From Bacteroidia bacterium (GTDB taxonomy: Bacteria; Bacteroidota; Bacteroidia; Palsa-965), in assembly GCA_023151315.1 (NCBI GenBank), contig JAKLJE010000031.1, forward strand, positions 1 through 54,746: a stretch of DNA of 54,746 bases, written 5' to 3'. Shown here in pieces: positions 37,450 through 47,565 of this stretch. The notes under the pieces are model-generated. The model was not told where the DNA came from, searched no databases, and saw nothing but the letters and a program-made list of their open reading frames with translations. Positions within the stretch are counted from its first letter, which is position 1. Each line of letters starts with the position of its first letter. The translations under genes were made by a program, and so were the position numbers.

Positions 37450-38307
37450 ATGAAAAGTCTGCCGAAAAAATCAAAGTTCCTGGTACGGATTCTCACCGTA
37501 AGCACAATAGTGCTGAGCCTTGCTGCCACGGACGCTTCAGCACAGGATGGTGAAGCAAAGTTCAAATCCACATGCGGTTCCTGCCATTCTATCGGAGGAG
37601 GAAAACGCGTTGGTCCGGATCTTCAGGGAATCGGAGAACGCCGCAAAGAAGATTGGCTAATCAATTTCATCAAGCATCCTCAACAAATGATCGATTCCGA
37701 TCCTGATGCTAAAACGATGGCCGCAGAATTTCTTCCTGTTGTAATGCCCGATCAGCCGCTTACAGATGATGAGATCAAAGCTATTCTGGGTTACATCAAC
37801 GGCGGTGCAGCAACTGCAACAGCAGAACCGGAAGTACCGGCACGCGCAACCGCAGATGCTACGAAAGAAGAAATCGACTTTGGCCGCCAGCTGTTCACAG
37901 GCGTGGCTTCCTTTGAAGAAGGCGGAGCTTCCTGTATCTCTTGTCACAACGTAAACTATAAAGACGTTGTGCCTGGCGGACTTCTTGCCAAGGACCTGAC
38001 AGAAGCATGGTCAAGAGTTGGCGAAGATGCAGGTCTTATGGGCATTCTGGGCTCGCCGGCATTCCCTGCAATGCAACAGGCCTACGCCGATCACAAACTC
38101 TCTGAAAAAGAAATCTTCGCGCTCACCGCATTCCTTAATAAGGTGAATTCAGATAAAGCCAATCAGGTTGCCACAATGAATCCGCTTCACTACGGCGGTA
38201 TTGCTGGTATCGTAATTGTGTTTGCTTCCATTTTCCTGGTGTGGAATAAACGTAAGCGCTCTGGAGTGAAGCACGATATCCTTAACAGACAAATCCGTTC
38301 CAAATAA
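37450..38307 (+). CDS. Membrane-anchored diheme cytochrome c of the nar operon
   Basis: About 285 residues from ATG 37450; the frame opens earlier at 37267, but that part is A+T-rich non-coding sequence with operators. Signal peptide about 1-32 (ending ASAQ). Heme sites are CGSCH at 42-46 and CISCH near 170, separated by a linker rich in Ala/Thr/Glu. The C-terminus has one transmembrane helix (about 250-270) and a basic cytosolic tail. It precedes narG by 30 bp and resembles in position the NarC cytochrome of Thermus nar operons, so it may shuttle electrons to or from NarGHI. Confidence 0.88.
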   Translation: MKSLPKKSKFLVRILTVSTIVLSLAATDASAQDGEAKFKSTCGSCHSIGGGKRVGPDLQGIGERRKEDWLINFIKHPQQMIDSDPDAKTMAAEFLPVVMPDQPLTDDEIKAILGYINGGAATATAEPEVPARATADATKEEIDFGRQLFTGVASFEEGGASCISCHNVNYKDVVPGGLLAKDLTEAWSRVGEDAGLMGILGSPAFPAMQQAYADHKLSEKEIFALTAFLNKVNSDKANQVATMNPLHYGGIAGIVIVFASIFLVWNKRKRSGVKHDILNRQIRSK

Positions 38308-38337
38308 ATCCTAAACAACTAACTAATCATTTCAATT

Positions 38338-41300
38338 ATGAGCTGGATAGAAGACATTATTTCTCCGAAAACACGTAAGTGGGAGGAGTTCTACCGCAAT
38401 CGCTGGCAGTACGACAAAGTAGTACGTAGCACGCATGGAGTAAACTGCACTGGCGGATGTTCTTGGAACATTCACGTTAAAGACGGAATTGTTGTTTGGG
38501 AAACTCAGGCACTCGATTATCCGTTACTCGAAAACACGTTGCCTCCGTACGAACCACGCGGATGTCAGCGCGGTATTTCATATTCATGGTATCTCTACAG
38601 TCCAATCCGTGTGAAGTATCCGCTGATTCGCGGTGCTCTGCTCGACGCATTCCGCCGTCTTCGTAAAGAAACCGGTGATCCGATCAAAGCATGGGAAAAA
38701 CTGCAGAACGATAAAGATGCACGTGCTCGTTATCAGCGTGCACGTGGCAAAGGCGGATTCCGTCGCGTGAAATGGGATGAAGCAGTTGAACTCATCACTG
38801 CTGCCAATCTTTATACTATTAAGAAGTATGGCCCGGACCGCGTGATTGGCTTCTCTCCTATTCCTGCGATGTCCATGCTGAGCTACGCTTCAGGTGCACG
38901 CTACCTGCAGTTACTCGGCGGCGTAAACCTTTCTTTCTACGATTGGTACTGCGATCTTCCGACTGCATTCCCTGAAATCTGGGGTGAACAAACTGACGTT
39001 TGCGAAAGTGCCGATTGGTACAACTCCAAACTCTGCGTTTCAATGGGCGCTAACCTGGGAATGACACGTACTCCGGATATTCACTTCTTCTCGGAATCAA
39101 AACACAACGGTACAAAAACCATTGTGATGTCTCCCGACTTCAGCATGGTGGCGAAACACGCCGATCAATGGATTCCTGTTCACGCCGGCAGCGATGGTGC
39201 ATTCTGGATGGCAGTAACTCATGTTTTGCTGAAAGAGTTCCACGTTGATCGTCAGGTTCCGTACTTCATCAACTATGTGAAGCGTTACACGGACTGTCCG
39301 TTCCTCGTTGAATTAGAAAAACAAGGCGACCATTACGTGCCGATGAAACTTGTTCGTGCGAACAGAGTTTCGAAATATAAAAATGTTGAGAACGGTGATT
39401 GGAAATTCCTGAATCTCGATGAGAAAACAGGAAAACCTGTAATGCCGAAAGGTTCAATGGGGCAACGTTGGGATAAAGAGAAAACAGGTAACTGGAATCT
39501 CAAATTCGAAGACGGAGAAGACAATACGCCATATGAACCGGTTCTTTCTTTGCTGAACAACAAAGATGAAGTACTGATGGTGGAGTTCGTGGAATACGGA
39601 CTCAACAAGAAAGCTGTTCGTGGTATTCCGGTGAAATATATCGACACTGCTGACGGTAAGAAAATCGCAGTAACAACTGTGTACGATCTCACATTCGGTC
39701 AATACGGTGTGGGTCGCGGTTTACCGGGTGAGTATCCGAATTCATACGACGATAAGAATCAGGCTTACACTCCGGCATGGCAGGAAATCTTTACCGGCAT
39801 CGGAAAAGACACTGTTCTTCAACTCGCGCGCGAATGGGGAACAACAGCAGAAGCCACTAACGGAAAATGTATGGTGATCGTTGGTGCTGCAATCTGTCAC
39901 TGGTTCCACAACAACCTGATGTACCGCGCTGCTATCATGGCGCAGATGCTGACAGGTTGTAACGGAGTGAATGGTGGCGGAATGAATCACTATGTAGGAC
40001 AGGAAAAACTTGCTCCTATGGATTCATGGTCAACATTGATGTCGGCAAAAGACTGGCAAGGAGCGAATCGTTTGCAGCAGGGACCGATCTGGCACTACAT
40101 CAATTCCGATCAGTGGAGATACGACGGCAATCAGGCAGAATACAACAGCATTCCTACCGGAAGCAAACTCGGTAATATGCACTCTGCTGATTTCGCTGCA
40201 ATGGCAGTGCGTAACGGTTGGATGCCGTTCTATCCGCAATACAACAAAAACAATCTTGAGTTATCTGCTGAAGCTGCTGCCAAAGGAGCAAAATCTGATG
40301 ACGAGATCCGCGCATATGTGGTAGAGAAACTGAAATCGAAAGAACTCGGTTACTGCATCATGGATCCGGATAACGAAACCAACTTCCCGCGCAACTGGTT
40401 TATCTGGCGCGGAAACGCGTTGATGTCAAGTGCGAAAGGACACGAATACATGTTGGATCACTATCTCGGCACACACACCAATAAGGTGGCAGATGAAGTG
40501 GCGAAAGATCACGTTTCGGAAATTCTCTGGAGAGAAGCTCCGAAAGGAAAAATGGATCTGGTGGTTGATATCAACTTCCGCATGGATACTTCAGCGTTGT
40601 ACTCTGATATCGTTCTTCCGACTGCATCATGGTATGAAAAAGCAGATATCAACAGTACAGATATGCACTCTTTCATCCACCCGTTGTCTGCTGCAGTAGC
40701 TCCGGTTTGGGAAGCAAAAACAGATTGGCAGATCTTCCAGTTGTTCGCGAAAAAACTCAGCGAGCTTGCGAAGAACTACATGCCTGTGCCTGTGAAGGAC
40801 ATTGTGAACATGCCGCTTTCTCACGACAGCGCCGACGAAATCACACAGCCGCACATTCAGGATTGGTACAAGGGAGAATGTGAGCCGATTCCGGGCAAGA
40901 CGATGCACAAGATTGTTGTTGTGGAGCGCGACTACACGAAGATTTATGACAAGTTCATTGCTCTCGGCGACAACATCACAAAGAATCAGATTGGTGCGCA
41001 CGGTGTCAACTTCATGGCTGACGACGTTTATGGAGAAATGCTGAAAGACAAACGCCATGTTCAGCGTGTCGATGGAAACGAGTATCCTTCAGTTAAAGAA
41101 GATATTGAAGCAATCAACGCAATTCTCACACTGTCATCATTGACTAACGGACATCTTACCACCCGTGCATATTCCAACATGGAGAAGAAGACCGGCATGC
41201 CGCTCCTGCAACATGGTAAAGGTTATGAGCAAGTGCAGATCAAATACGCCGATCTCCAGGCGCAGCCGAAGCGTTACAACAACTCTCCGCTCTGGTCCGG

Positions 41301-41958
41301 ACTCATGGATAACGGTCGCGCTTACTGTGCTTACACTTACAATGTGGATTGTCTTGTTCCGTGGAGAACACTTACCGGTCGTCAATCATTCTATCTCGAT
41401 CATGACGGATACATTGCATTCGGTGAGCATTTGCCAACCTACAAACCATCTCCGACACCGAAAGCTTACGGCGATCTGCGTGTTACGGTGAACGACGGAA
41501 AAGCAAAAATGCTCAACGTACTTACTCCGCACGGTAAGTGGCACATTCACTCAACGTACGGCGACACCCTGCGAATGCTCACATTATCACGAGGCATGGA
41601 ACCATGCTGGATGAGTGAGAAAGATGCAGCGGATCTCGGCATCAAAGACAACGACTGGGTTGAAGTGTACAACGACCACGGTGTGTATTGCACACGTGCA
41701 TGCGTGAGCGCGCGTATTCCTTCAGGAGTATGTATCGTGTATCACTCACCTGAACGGACTTACACTGTGCCTAAATCGCAAATACGAGGAGGCAAACGTG
41801 CAGGCGGACACAACAGTTTCACCCGCGTGCATTTGAAACCGAGTCTGATGGTTGGAGGATACGGACAGTTCTCGTATCACTTCAATTACTGGGGACCTGT
41901 AGGCGTTAACCGCGACACACACGTTCTCGTGCGCAAAATGACCAATGTTGAATTCTAA
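38338..41958 (+). CDS. narG: Respiratory nitrate reductase, catalytic alpha subunit
   Basis: 1206 residues, slightly shorter than E. coli NarG (1247). Mo-bis-MGD enzyme that reduces nitrate to nitrite on the cytosolic face. There is no twin-arginine signal, so this is the membrane-bound Nar type and not periplasmic Nap. The FS0 cluster ligands HGVNCTGGC (His33, Cys37, Cys41) and Cys76 in EPRGCQRG are conserved. The YDWYCDLP segment near 201-208 holds the Mo-ligating Asp, followed by [15 protein letters not shown]. It is the second gene of the nar operon, followed by narH after 21 bp. Confidence 0.97.
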   Translation: MSWIEDIISPKTRKWEEFYRNRWQYDKVVRSTHGVNCTGGCSWNIHVKDGIVVWETQALDYPLLENTLPPYEPRGCQRGISYSWYLYSPIRVKYPLIRGALLDAFRRLRKETGDPIKAWEKLQNDKDARARYQRARGKGGFRRVKWDEAVELITAANLYTIKKYGPDRVIGFSPIPAMSMLSYASGARYLQLLGGVNLSFYDWYCDLPTAFPEIWGEQTDVCESADWYNSKLCVSMGANLGMTRTPDIHFFSESKHNGTKTIVMSPDFSMVAKHADQWIPVHAGSDGAFWMAVTHVLLKEFHVDRQVPYFINYVKRYTDCPFLVELEKQGDHYVPMKLVRANRVSKYKNVENGDWKFLNLDEKTGKPVMPKGSMGQRWDKEKTGNWNLKFEDGEDNTPYEPVLSLLNNKDEVLMVEFVEYGLNKKAVRGIPVKYIDTADGKKIAVTTVYDLTFGQYGVGRGLPGEYPNSYDDKNQAYTPAWQEIFTGIGKDTVLQLAREWGTTAEATNGKCMVIVGAAICHWFHNNLMYRAAIMAQMLTGCNGVNGGGMNHYVGQEKLAPMDSWSTLMSAKDWQGANRLQQGPIWHYINSDQWRYDGNQAEYNSIPTGSKLGNMHSADFAAMAVRNGWMPFYPQYNKNNLELSAEAAAKGAKSDDEIRAYVVEKLKSKELGYCIMDPDNETNFPRNWFIWRGNALMSSAKGHEYMLDHYLGTHTNKVADEVAKDHVSEILWREAPKGKMDLVVDINFRMDTSALYSDIVLPTASWYEKADINSTDMHSFIHPLSAAVAPVWEAKTDWQIFQLFAKKLSELAKNYMPVPVKDIVNMPLSHDSADEITQPHIQDWYKGECEPIPGKTMHKIVVVERDYTKIYDKFIALGDNITKNQIGAHGVNFMADDVYGEMLKDKRHVQRVDGNEYPSVKEDIEAINAILTLSSLTNGHLTTRAYSNMEKKTGMPLLQHGKGYEQVQIKYADLQAQPKRYNNSPLWSGLMDNGRAYCAYTYNVDCLVPWRTLTGRQSFYLDHDGYIAFGEHLPTYKPSPTPKAYGDLRVTVNDGKAKMLNVLTPHGKWHIHSTYGDTLRMLTLSRGMEPCWMSEKDAADLGIKDNDWVEVYNDHGVYCTRACVSARIPSGVCIVYHSPERTYTVPKSQIRGGKRAGGHNSFTRVHLKPSLMVGGYGQFSYHFNYWGPVGVNRDTHVLVRKMTNVEF

Positions 41959-41979
41959 CGATAATAAAAACGAATAGTT

Positions 41980-43470
41980 ATGGACGTAAGATCTCAAGTT
42001 TCAATGGTATTCCACCTCGACAAATGCATCGGGTGTCATACTTGTTCCATTGCGTGCAAGAATATCTGGACAGATCGCAAAGGTGCAGAGTACATGTGGT
42101 GGAATAACGTGGAGACCAAGCCGGGTACAGGATATCCGACAAAATGGGAAGACCAGAATATATATCAGGGCGGATGGGAACGCAACGGCGATTCAGTATC
42201 ACTGAAAGGTGCAGGAAAACTCCGCGGACTGAAAAACATTTTCCACAACCCGTACATGCCTGTGCTCGACGATTACTACGAGCCGTGGACGTACAAGTAT
42301 CAGGATCTGTTTACTGCTCCTGAAGGAAATGATCAGCCAACCGCACGACCTGTTTCACTCGTAACCGGAGAAACAATGGATGTGAAAGCCGGACCGAACT
42401 GGGATGATGATCTCGGCGGTTCGCCCGACTACGCACGTCAGGATGTAAACATGCAGAAGCTCACACCAGCAGAACAGGAAGTAATGTTCCAGCTTGAGCG
42501 AATGACATTGCATTACCTGCCGCGTATCTGTAATCACTGTCTGAATCCGGCCTGCGTGGCTTCATGTCCTTCCGGCGCGTTGTACAAGCGCGGTGAAGAC
42601 GGAGTAGTACTCATCAACCAGGAACGTTGCCGCGCATGGAGAATGTGCGTAACAGCTTGTCCTTACAAGAAGAGTTACTACAACTGGCACACCGGCAAAT
42701 CAGAAAAATGCGTGCTATGTTATCCGCGTCTCGAATCAGGACAGGCTCCGGCATGTTTCCACTCTTGCGTAGGACGTATCCGTTATCTGGGAGTGATGCT
42801 GTACGATGCAGATAAGATTGAAGCAGTTGCATCAGTTCCGGAAGATCAGATCGTGCAGGCACAGATGGACATCTATCTTGATCCGTTCGATCCGAAAGTA
42901 ATTGAAGAAGCGAAGAAGAACGGAATTGCCGATTCCACAATTGAAGCTGCGCAGAAATCTCCGGTTTACAAATTTGTGAAACTGTGGAAACTCGCGTTGC
43001 CTCTGCACCCTGAGTTCCGTACACTTCCTAACCTGTTTTACGTTCCGGCATTGCTGCCTAGCGTTGGAACAGTGAACAACGGAATATACAACTCAAATAC
43101 CAACGGTCTCTGGGGCGGAATCGACACAACACGTTTGCCGATGAAGTATCTCGCTTCACTTTTCTCAGCGGGAAATACAGAAACTGTTGCAGAAGTTCTC
43201 AAGCGACTCATGACTGTTCGCTGGCACCGCAGAAATGTAACCGTTGGAGACGTTGATGAGAAAACCGTTAACGCGGCTCTGGAAGACACTAAAATGGATA
43301 CGGCAACAGCTGACGCCATTTTCCGTCTCACCACGCTCGCTACGTTCGACGAACGTTTCGTAATTCCTCCGGCACACCGCGAAGAATCCATTGAAATGCT
43401 CGAGAACACAGGCGATGTGAAAGGCAACACCGGATTCGGTTTCAAAGAAAGACCAGCAAGAGGACTCTAA
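41980..43470 (+). CDS. narH: Respiratory nitrate reductase, iron-sulfur beta subunit
   Basis: 496 residues, the usual length. Transfers electrons from NarI heme to NarG. Four ferredoxin-type Cys groups are visible: CIGCHTCSIAC near residue 16-26, CNHCLNPACVASC near 184-196, CRAWRMCVTAC (Trp replacing one Cys, giving the [3Fe-4S] centre) and CVLCYPRLESGQAPACFHSC. Its TAA is only 3 bp from the narJ ATG. Confidence 0.97.
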   Translation: MDVRSQVSMVFHLDKCIGCHTCSIACKNIWTDRKGAEYMWWNNVETKPGTGYPTKWEDQNIYQGGWERNGDSVSLKGAGKLRGLKNIFHNPYMPVLDDYYEPWTYKYQDLFTAPEGNDQPTARPVSLVTGETMDVKAGPNWDDDLGGSPDYARQDVNMQKLTPAEQEVMFQLERMTLHYLPRICNHCLNPACVASCPSGALYKRGEDGVVLINQERCRAWRMCVTACPYKKSYYNWHTGKSEKCVLCYPRLESGQAPACFHSCVGRIRYLGVMLYDADKIEAVASVPEDQIVQAQMDIYLDPFDPKVIEEAKKNGIADSTIEAAQKSPVYKFVKLWKLALPLHPEFRTLPNLFYVPALLPSVGTVNNGIYNSNTNGLWGGIDTTRLPMKYLASLFSAGNTETVAEVLKRLMTVRWHRRNVTVGDVDEKTVNAALEDTKMDTATADAIFRLTTLATFDERFVIPPAHREESIEMLENTGDVKGNTGFGFKERPARGL

Positions 43471-43473
43471 ACC

Positions 43474-44169
43474 ATGACTATGCGAAATACATACAGCATA
43501 TTCGCTGACGTGTTCAGATACCCTGAAAGCAATTTCACGGAGACACTGGATCGCGTCAGCGAGTATCTCCTCTCCCGCTGGCCGGTTGCCGCTGCAGAGT
43601 TTCAGCGCTTCAGCACTTACATGAAAAGTGTGAACGATGATCAGCGCGAAGAACTCTACACCAAAACATTCGATGTTCAGCCTATCTGTTATCTCGATCT
43701 CGGTTATGTAATCTTCGGAGAAGACTACAAACGCGGAGCATTCCTTCTTCATATGCAGGAAGAGCAGAGAAAACTGAACAACGATTGCGGCACGGACTTA
43801 CCGGATCACTTGTCCAATATGCTAACGCTGATGGACATTACCGAAGATGAACTGCTGCGTCAGCAACTCGCTCACGACATTCTGATTCCCGGAATCAGAA
43901 AAATGATCGGGGAATTCGAACAATCGCGTGTGGAGCTGAAGGAACAGGTACTTCGCAAACTTCATAAAGCACTGATCGATCACGAACTCAATTTCGGTAA
44001 TGTTTACCGCAACGCTCTTCAGGCTTTGCTGATTGTGCTGGAAACGGAATTTCCGGTGCAGGAGAAACCAGAAGAAGACGCCAACTACGGCGGCTTTATT
44101 CCGAATCCGGCTTCATTCTTTCAGAAGCGCAATGCAACCACCTTTGAAAACAATTATAAACTCGACTAG
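43474..44169 (+). CDS. narJ: Nitrate reductase assembly chaperone
   Basis: 231 residues, all helical, of the NarJ/TorD-like family. The conserved segment YCYLDLGYVLFGEDYKR-type (here ICYLDLGYVIFGEDYKRG, near 70-85) and DLPDHLSNML are family hallmarks. It helps insert the Mo cofactor into NarG before membrane attachment. It lies 2 bp before narI. Confidence 0.93.
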   Translation: MTMRNTYSIFADVFRYPESNFTETLDRVSEYLLSRWPVAAAEFQRFSTYMKSVNDDQREELYTKTFDVQPICYLDLGYVIFGEDYKRGAFLLHMQEEQRKLNNDCGTDLPDHLSNMLTLMDITEDELLRQQLAHDILIPGIRKMIGEFEQSRVELKEQVLRKLHKALIDHELNFGNVYRNALQALLIVLETEFPVQEKPEEDANYGGFIPNPASFFQKRNATTFENNYKLD

Positions 44170-44171
44170 CT

Positions 44172-44909
44172 ATGTTCAATGCCACGCTTAATCAGTTTCT
44201 GTTCGTAATATTCCCTTATGCCGCATTGGCGGTGTTCCTTGTAGGCTCCATCTATCGTTACAAGAACAAAGGATTCTCCGTCTCTTCCATTTCATCACAG
44301 TTTCTTGAAGGACGCAAACTTTTCTGGGGCAGCCAGCCTTTCCACTGGGGATTGCTGATTCTGTTCTTCGGTCACCTCATCGCATTTCTCTTCCCGCGTG
44401 CAGTACTTGCATGGAACGGAGAGCCGGTGCGACTTCTTATTCTTGAAATTGCTTCATTCGGTTTCGGTCTTTCCGCGTTCATTGGACTGGGATTACTTAT
44501 CCTTCGTCGCGTTACAACGCCAAGAATAACAGTTGTAACGAGCAAGATGGACGTAGTTGTATTTCTTATTCTCCTTACACAAATCGTTTCCGGATTGTGT
44601 GTAGCGTACTTCAATCGTTGGGGCTCTTCATGGTTTGCAGCATTCCTCACTCCTTACCTGCGCTCCATCTTTGTATTCGACCCGGATATCACTGCAATTT
44701 CAGGTGTGAATTCATGGTGGTTGAAGATTCACGTGGTGTCTGCATTCTCAATCATTGCAATCATTCCGTTCACACGATTCATGCACTTCCTCGTTTATCC
44801 GGTAGATTATCTGTGGAGAAGTTACCAGCAGGTAATCTGGAACTGGGATCGCCGTACAATCAGAAACAGCACCAAACATTCTGAAGGCGAAAAATCAACC
44901 AACAACTAA
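44172..44909 (+). CDS. narI: Respiratory nitrate reductase, cytochrome b gamma subunit
   Basis: 245 residues with five transmembrane helices. Quinol oxidase subunit that anchors NarGH. Heme-b His ligands are seen in SQPFHWG and FFGHLIAF (helix 2) and in WWLKIHVVSAF and RFMHFLVYP (helix 5). About 20 residues longer than E. coli NarI because of a polar C-terminal tail (TIRNSTKHSEGEKST). The following gene is a cytochrome c. Confidence 0.95.
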   Translation: MFNATLNQFLFVIFPYAALAVFLVGSIYRYKNKGFSVSSISSQFLEGRKLFWGSQPFHWGLLILFFGHLIAFLFPRAVLAWNGEPVRLLILEIASFGFGLSAFIGLGLLILRRVTTPRITVVTSKMDVVVFLILLTQIVSGLCVAYFNRWGSSWFAAFLTPYLRSIFVFDPDITAISGVNSWWLKIHVVSAFSIIAIIPFTRFMHFLVYPVDYLWRSYQQVIWNWDRRTIRNSTKHSEGEKSTNN

Positions 44910-44929
44910 TCAGTTTAAAAACTGAACTT

Positions 44930-45655
44930 ATGAAAACGAAAGGCAACAGTCAGCGGAGCGCGCTCAAGAGATTTGGGATGCTGACTTTCATCAGCGCATT
45001 AATGCTGACATTCGCCGGTCTGTTTACAGAAGCGAATGCCCAGCCCGACGGCAAAGCGATCTTCAAAGCCAATTGTTCATCCTGCCACTCTGCATCCGAC
45101 AAAAAAATGACAGGACCGGGACTCCGTGGTGTATCGAAGAAACGTTCTGAAGAGTGGCTGCAGAAATGGGTGACGAATTCCATCGAGTTCGTGAAATCCG
45201 GTGATGCAGATGCAGTTGCAATTGCAGCCGAATTCAACAACATGCCCATGCCTCCGTTCACGCTGAGCAATGAAGAAATCAAGTCTGTTTTCGTTTACGT
45301 TGATGATCTGGAACAGAAAGAACTCGCAGACGCAAACAAGAAACGGGTTGCCGATTCACTTGCACAAATAGCAGCGGCATCCTCAACTGATAAAGAAGAT
45401 CACAGGAGCAACATTCCCTGGTTACCGGTTCTGGTGATATTGGGTGTAGTCGGTGGACTGTTGTTCCTGTTCCTTTCTTACGTTAATCGTGTGATGGTTG
45501 ATGCAACCGGCAAAGGCTTACCGTTTGTAGACACTACCGAAAACGGTTACTTCGAGAAAATGATCAACGAAAACAGAAGAACTGTTATTGCTATTGTGCT
45601 CATCATTATAATGGTAGCAGCCCGTACCTGCTGGAATATGTTGCCTCCGATGTAA
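44930..45655 (+). CDS. Membrane-bound monoheme cytochrome c of the nar operon
   Basis: 241 residues. N-terminal signal segment (about 15-37, ending ANAQ), one c-heme site CSSCH at 49-53 and the axial Met region NMPMPPFTLS near 103-112. Two hydrophobic helices follow (about 162-182 and 217-235), so the heme domain faces the periplasm. It is 20 bp after narI. The pairing of a diheme before and a monoheme cytochrome after narGHJI suggests an alternative electron input or output (inference). Confidence 0.85.
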   Translation: MKTKGNSQRSALKRFGMLTFISALMLTFAGLFTEANAQPDGKAIFKANCSSCHSASDKKMTGPGLRGVSKKRSEEWLQKWVTNSIEFVKSGDADAVAIAAEFNNMPMPPFTLSNEEIKSVFVYVDDLEQKELADANKKRVADSLAQIAAASSTDKEDHRSNIPWLPVLVILGVVGGLLFLFLSYVNRVMVDATGKGLPFVDTTENGYFEKMINENRRTVIAIVLIIIMVAARTCWNMLPPM

Positions 45656-45700
45656 TTCGTATAGCATACCAAGATTGTTTCACTTTTAATTTCCGAAACG

Positions 45701-46435
45701 ATGGCCTCACAGAACAATTCTAAAACAGAAAAACCGCTTTGCACGGGATGCGAAGGTTGTAAGACTTCCGTATTCTCCAGCTTACCTCCGGAAATTCTGA
45801 ATCTGATGTCGGCCGAAAAAACCCACGCCGTATATAAAAAGGGACAGGTGATCTTCTATGAAGGGAACCTGCCCCACGGTGTGTTCTGTATCTTCTCAGG
45901 CAAAGTAAAAATTCACAAACTCGGTGATGATGGGCGTGAACAGATTGTTCGTTTTGCCAAGGCAGGAAATGTACTCGGTTATCGAGCAATGCTCAGCGAT
46001 GAACACTATTACGCATCGGCAACTGCACTGGAAGATTCAACAGTATGCTTCTTTCCCAAGACAGTTTACATGAATGCGCTCAAAGGGAATCCGGATCTTG
46101 CTTTGCAAACCATTCGCCTTCTAGCCGCTGATTTGCGTTCAGCTGAAATGATGGTCACCAACATGGCACGCAAACAAGTAAAAGAGCGTATTGCAGATGC
46201 GTTGATCATGCTGAAAGATTATTACGGTACGGAAGATGATCAGCAAACGATCAATGCAAGTCTCACAAGGGAAGTGATTGCCAATATCGCAGGCACATCA
46301 ACAGAAACTACGATTCGCACACTTGCAGCTCTGCAGAGAGAAAAAGTTCTCGGTCTTATCGGCAAAAAGATCCGGATTGTGGATCAACACAAACTTGAAC
46401 TTATCGCACATCCTGTGGATCTGAATCATCATTGA
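45701..46435 (+). CDS. fnr: Crp/Fnr-family regulator with N-terminal Cys cluster
   Basis: 244 residues. It begins with CTGCEGC (Cys14, 17, 20), then FSSLPPEIL, the beta barrel (KGQVIFYEGNLPHGVFCIFSGKVKI) and the winged helix with recognition sequence TSTETTIRTL (Glu and Arg for TGA half-sites conserved). E. coli FNR uses Cys20, 23, 29 and 122 for its O2-labile [4Fe-4S] cluster; here the spacing is CxxCxxC with further Cys in GVFC and STVCF. An oxygen- or NO-sensing Fe-S regulator is likely but unproven. It is the last gene of the nar block and is followed by a heptamer repeat. Confidence 0.85.
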   Translation: MASQNNSKTEKPLCTGCEGCKTSVFSSLPPEILNLMSAEKTHAVYKKGQVIFYEGNLPHGVFCIFSGKVKIHKLGDDGREQIVRFAKAGNVLGYRAMLSDEHYYASATALEDSTVCFFPKTVYMNALKGNPDLALQTIRLLAADLRSAEMMVTNMARKQVKERIADALIMLKDYYGTEDDQQTINASLTREVIANIAGTSTETTIRTLAALQREKVLGLIGKKIRIVDQHKLELIAHPVDLNHH

Positions 46436-46515
46436 TTTGGGGATTGGGGATTCGGACATTCGGGATTCGGACATTCGGGATTCGGACATTCGGGATTCGG
46501 GATTCGGGGATTCGT
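46436..46515. repeat. Second heptamer G-tract array
   Basis: Starts 1-3 bases after the fnr stop codon. Units are GGGGATT, CGGACATT (8 bp) and CGGGATT, about ten in total, related to the 1485 array (CGGGAAT, CGGGATG). It lies in the convergent gap between fnr and the small membrane protein gene. Confidence 0.8.
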
Positions 46516-46517
46516 AA

Positions 46518-46685
46518 TTATTTCCCGGAAATTGCCCAAACCAGAATCAATACTCCGGCGATGAATGACCCGGGAATCATGAACATCGCAATACGAAGAA
46601 ACTTGCGGAGATTGCTCAGATAAGAAATGGAATACGCGAGTCCTAATGCGAGCAACAGCCAGACTCCTGCAACAACAAACATCAT
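46518..46685 (-). CDS. Small two-helix membrane protein
   Basis: About 55 residues from ATG 46685 (46682 also possible; the open frame extends to 46733). Two hydrophobic helices (about 1-22 and 30-52) are joined by a basic loop NLRKFLR, ending ISGK. The function is unknown. It is convergent with fnr and upstream of the radical SAM gene in the opposite direction of the plus-strand operon. Confidence 0.55.
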   Translation of the reverse strand: MMFVVAGVWLLLALGLAYSISYLSNLRKFLRIAMFMIPGSFIAGVLILVWAISGK

Positions 46686-46751
46686 AACAATGATTTTGCT
46701 GCAAAGAAAATCAGAACTGCAGCTTTCAAACAATGATGCAACGCAGCGTTC

Positions 46752-47516
46752 TCAGAATACTTCAGCGCGTATTCCTTCTCTCCTCACCTGCTCTGCAATT
46801 CGTTCAAGTATTTCCTTCGAAACCGGCTTCACACTGTGCAATGGCGCTTCACGATCCACAGAATACAATTGCACCAGCAACGGTTTGATTCGCTTCAACT
46901 CCTGAATCCACAAACTGACAGATGCCGCCGTGGTGTTATCGATAACATGTCCATCATGCTTTGCCGTCAGAAACATCGTTTGCACTTCTGCCTTACCGGC
47001 GTATGATTCAAGCGTATTTGTGATCTTCTGATACGTTGTTTCGCTCTGTGGTCCGTTGATCAACCGGAATGTCTGCGCATCGCCTGCGTCAAGTTTAAGA
47101 ATGCGACGATCTGCTTTCATTAAACCTCTTCTCACCTGTTCACGATCTGCAAGCATGGCATTGCTGAGAACAACAATCTGCGTACCCGGAGAAAGTTCAT
47201 CTCTGACTTTCGCAACATCTTCAACTATACCCGCAAACTCAGGATGCATTGTCGGCTCTCCGTTTCCTGCAAATGTGATTGCATCCGGCTTAACACCTTC
47301 CTGCTTCATCTGAATCAGTCTGGCACGCAATGCAGCTGCAATAACCAAACGATCTGCAAACTCTGCTTTCCCCCGCTTTTCTTCTGTCCAACCGCATTCA
47401 CAATAAATACACTCGAAATTGCAGAGCTTGTTGTCTACTGGAAGCAGATTAATACCCAGTGAAACACCGAATCTCCTGCTTTTTACCGGACCGAATATTA
47501 CTTCATTGAAAAGCAT
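46752..47516 (-). CDS. Radical SAM protein (YfkB-like)
   Basis: About 254 residues from ATG 47516; the frame starts at a GTG at 47555. The radical SAM cluster motif is CNFECIYCECG near residue 32-42 (CxxxCxxC), followed by ITFAGNGEPTMHPEF for SAM binding. Uncharacterised radical SAM proteins of this kind are common in Bacteroidota; the substrate is unknown. The promoter has an FNR-type palindrome with the standard 36.5-bp spacing, so the gene may be used anaerobically. Confidence 0.83.
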   Translation of the reverse strand: MLFNEVIFGPVKSRRFGVSLGINLLPVDNKLCNFECIYCECGWTEEKRGKAEFADRLVIAAALRARLIQMKQEGVKPDAITFAGNGEPTMHPEFAGIVEDVAKVRDELSPGTQIVVLSNAMLADREQVRRGLMKADRRILKLDAGDAQTFRLINGPQSETTYQKITNTLESYAGKAEVQTMFLTAKHDGHVIDNTTAASVSLWIQELKRIKPLLVQLYSVDREAPLHSVKPVSKEILERIAEQVRREGIRAEVF

Positions 47517-47534
47517 AACTCTTCTGTAACTCGC

Positions 47535-47542
47535 GAAAGTTA
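47535..47542 (-). promoter_or_regulatory. -7-like box of the radical SAM gene (TAACTTTC)
   Basis: Matches TAnnTTTG except for the last base. Its end is 36.5 bp from the centre of the palindrome at 47566-47577 and 19 bp from the ATG. Confidence 0.45.
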
Positions 47543-47565
47543 AATTCCGTATCACAACATAACGA

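Noticed and set aside
38338-41958. Periplasmic (Nap-type) or extracytoplasmic nitrate reductase
   Set aside because: No twin-arginine signal; NarH, NarJ and NarI genes follow, as in the membrane-bound cytosolic-facing Nar.
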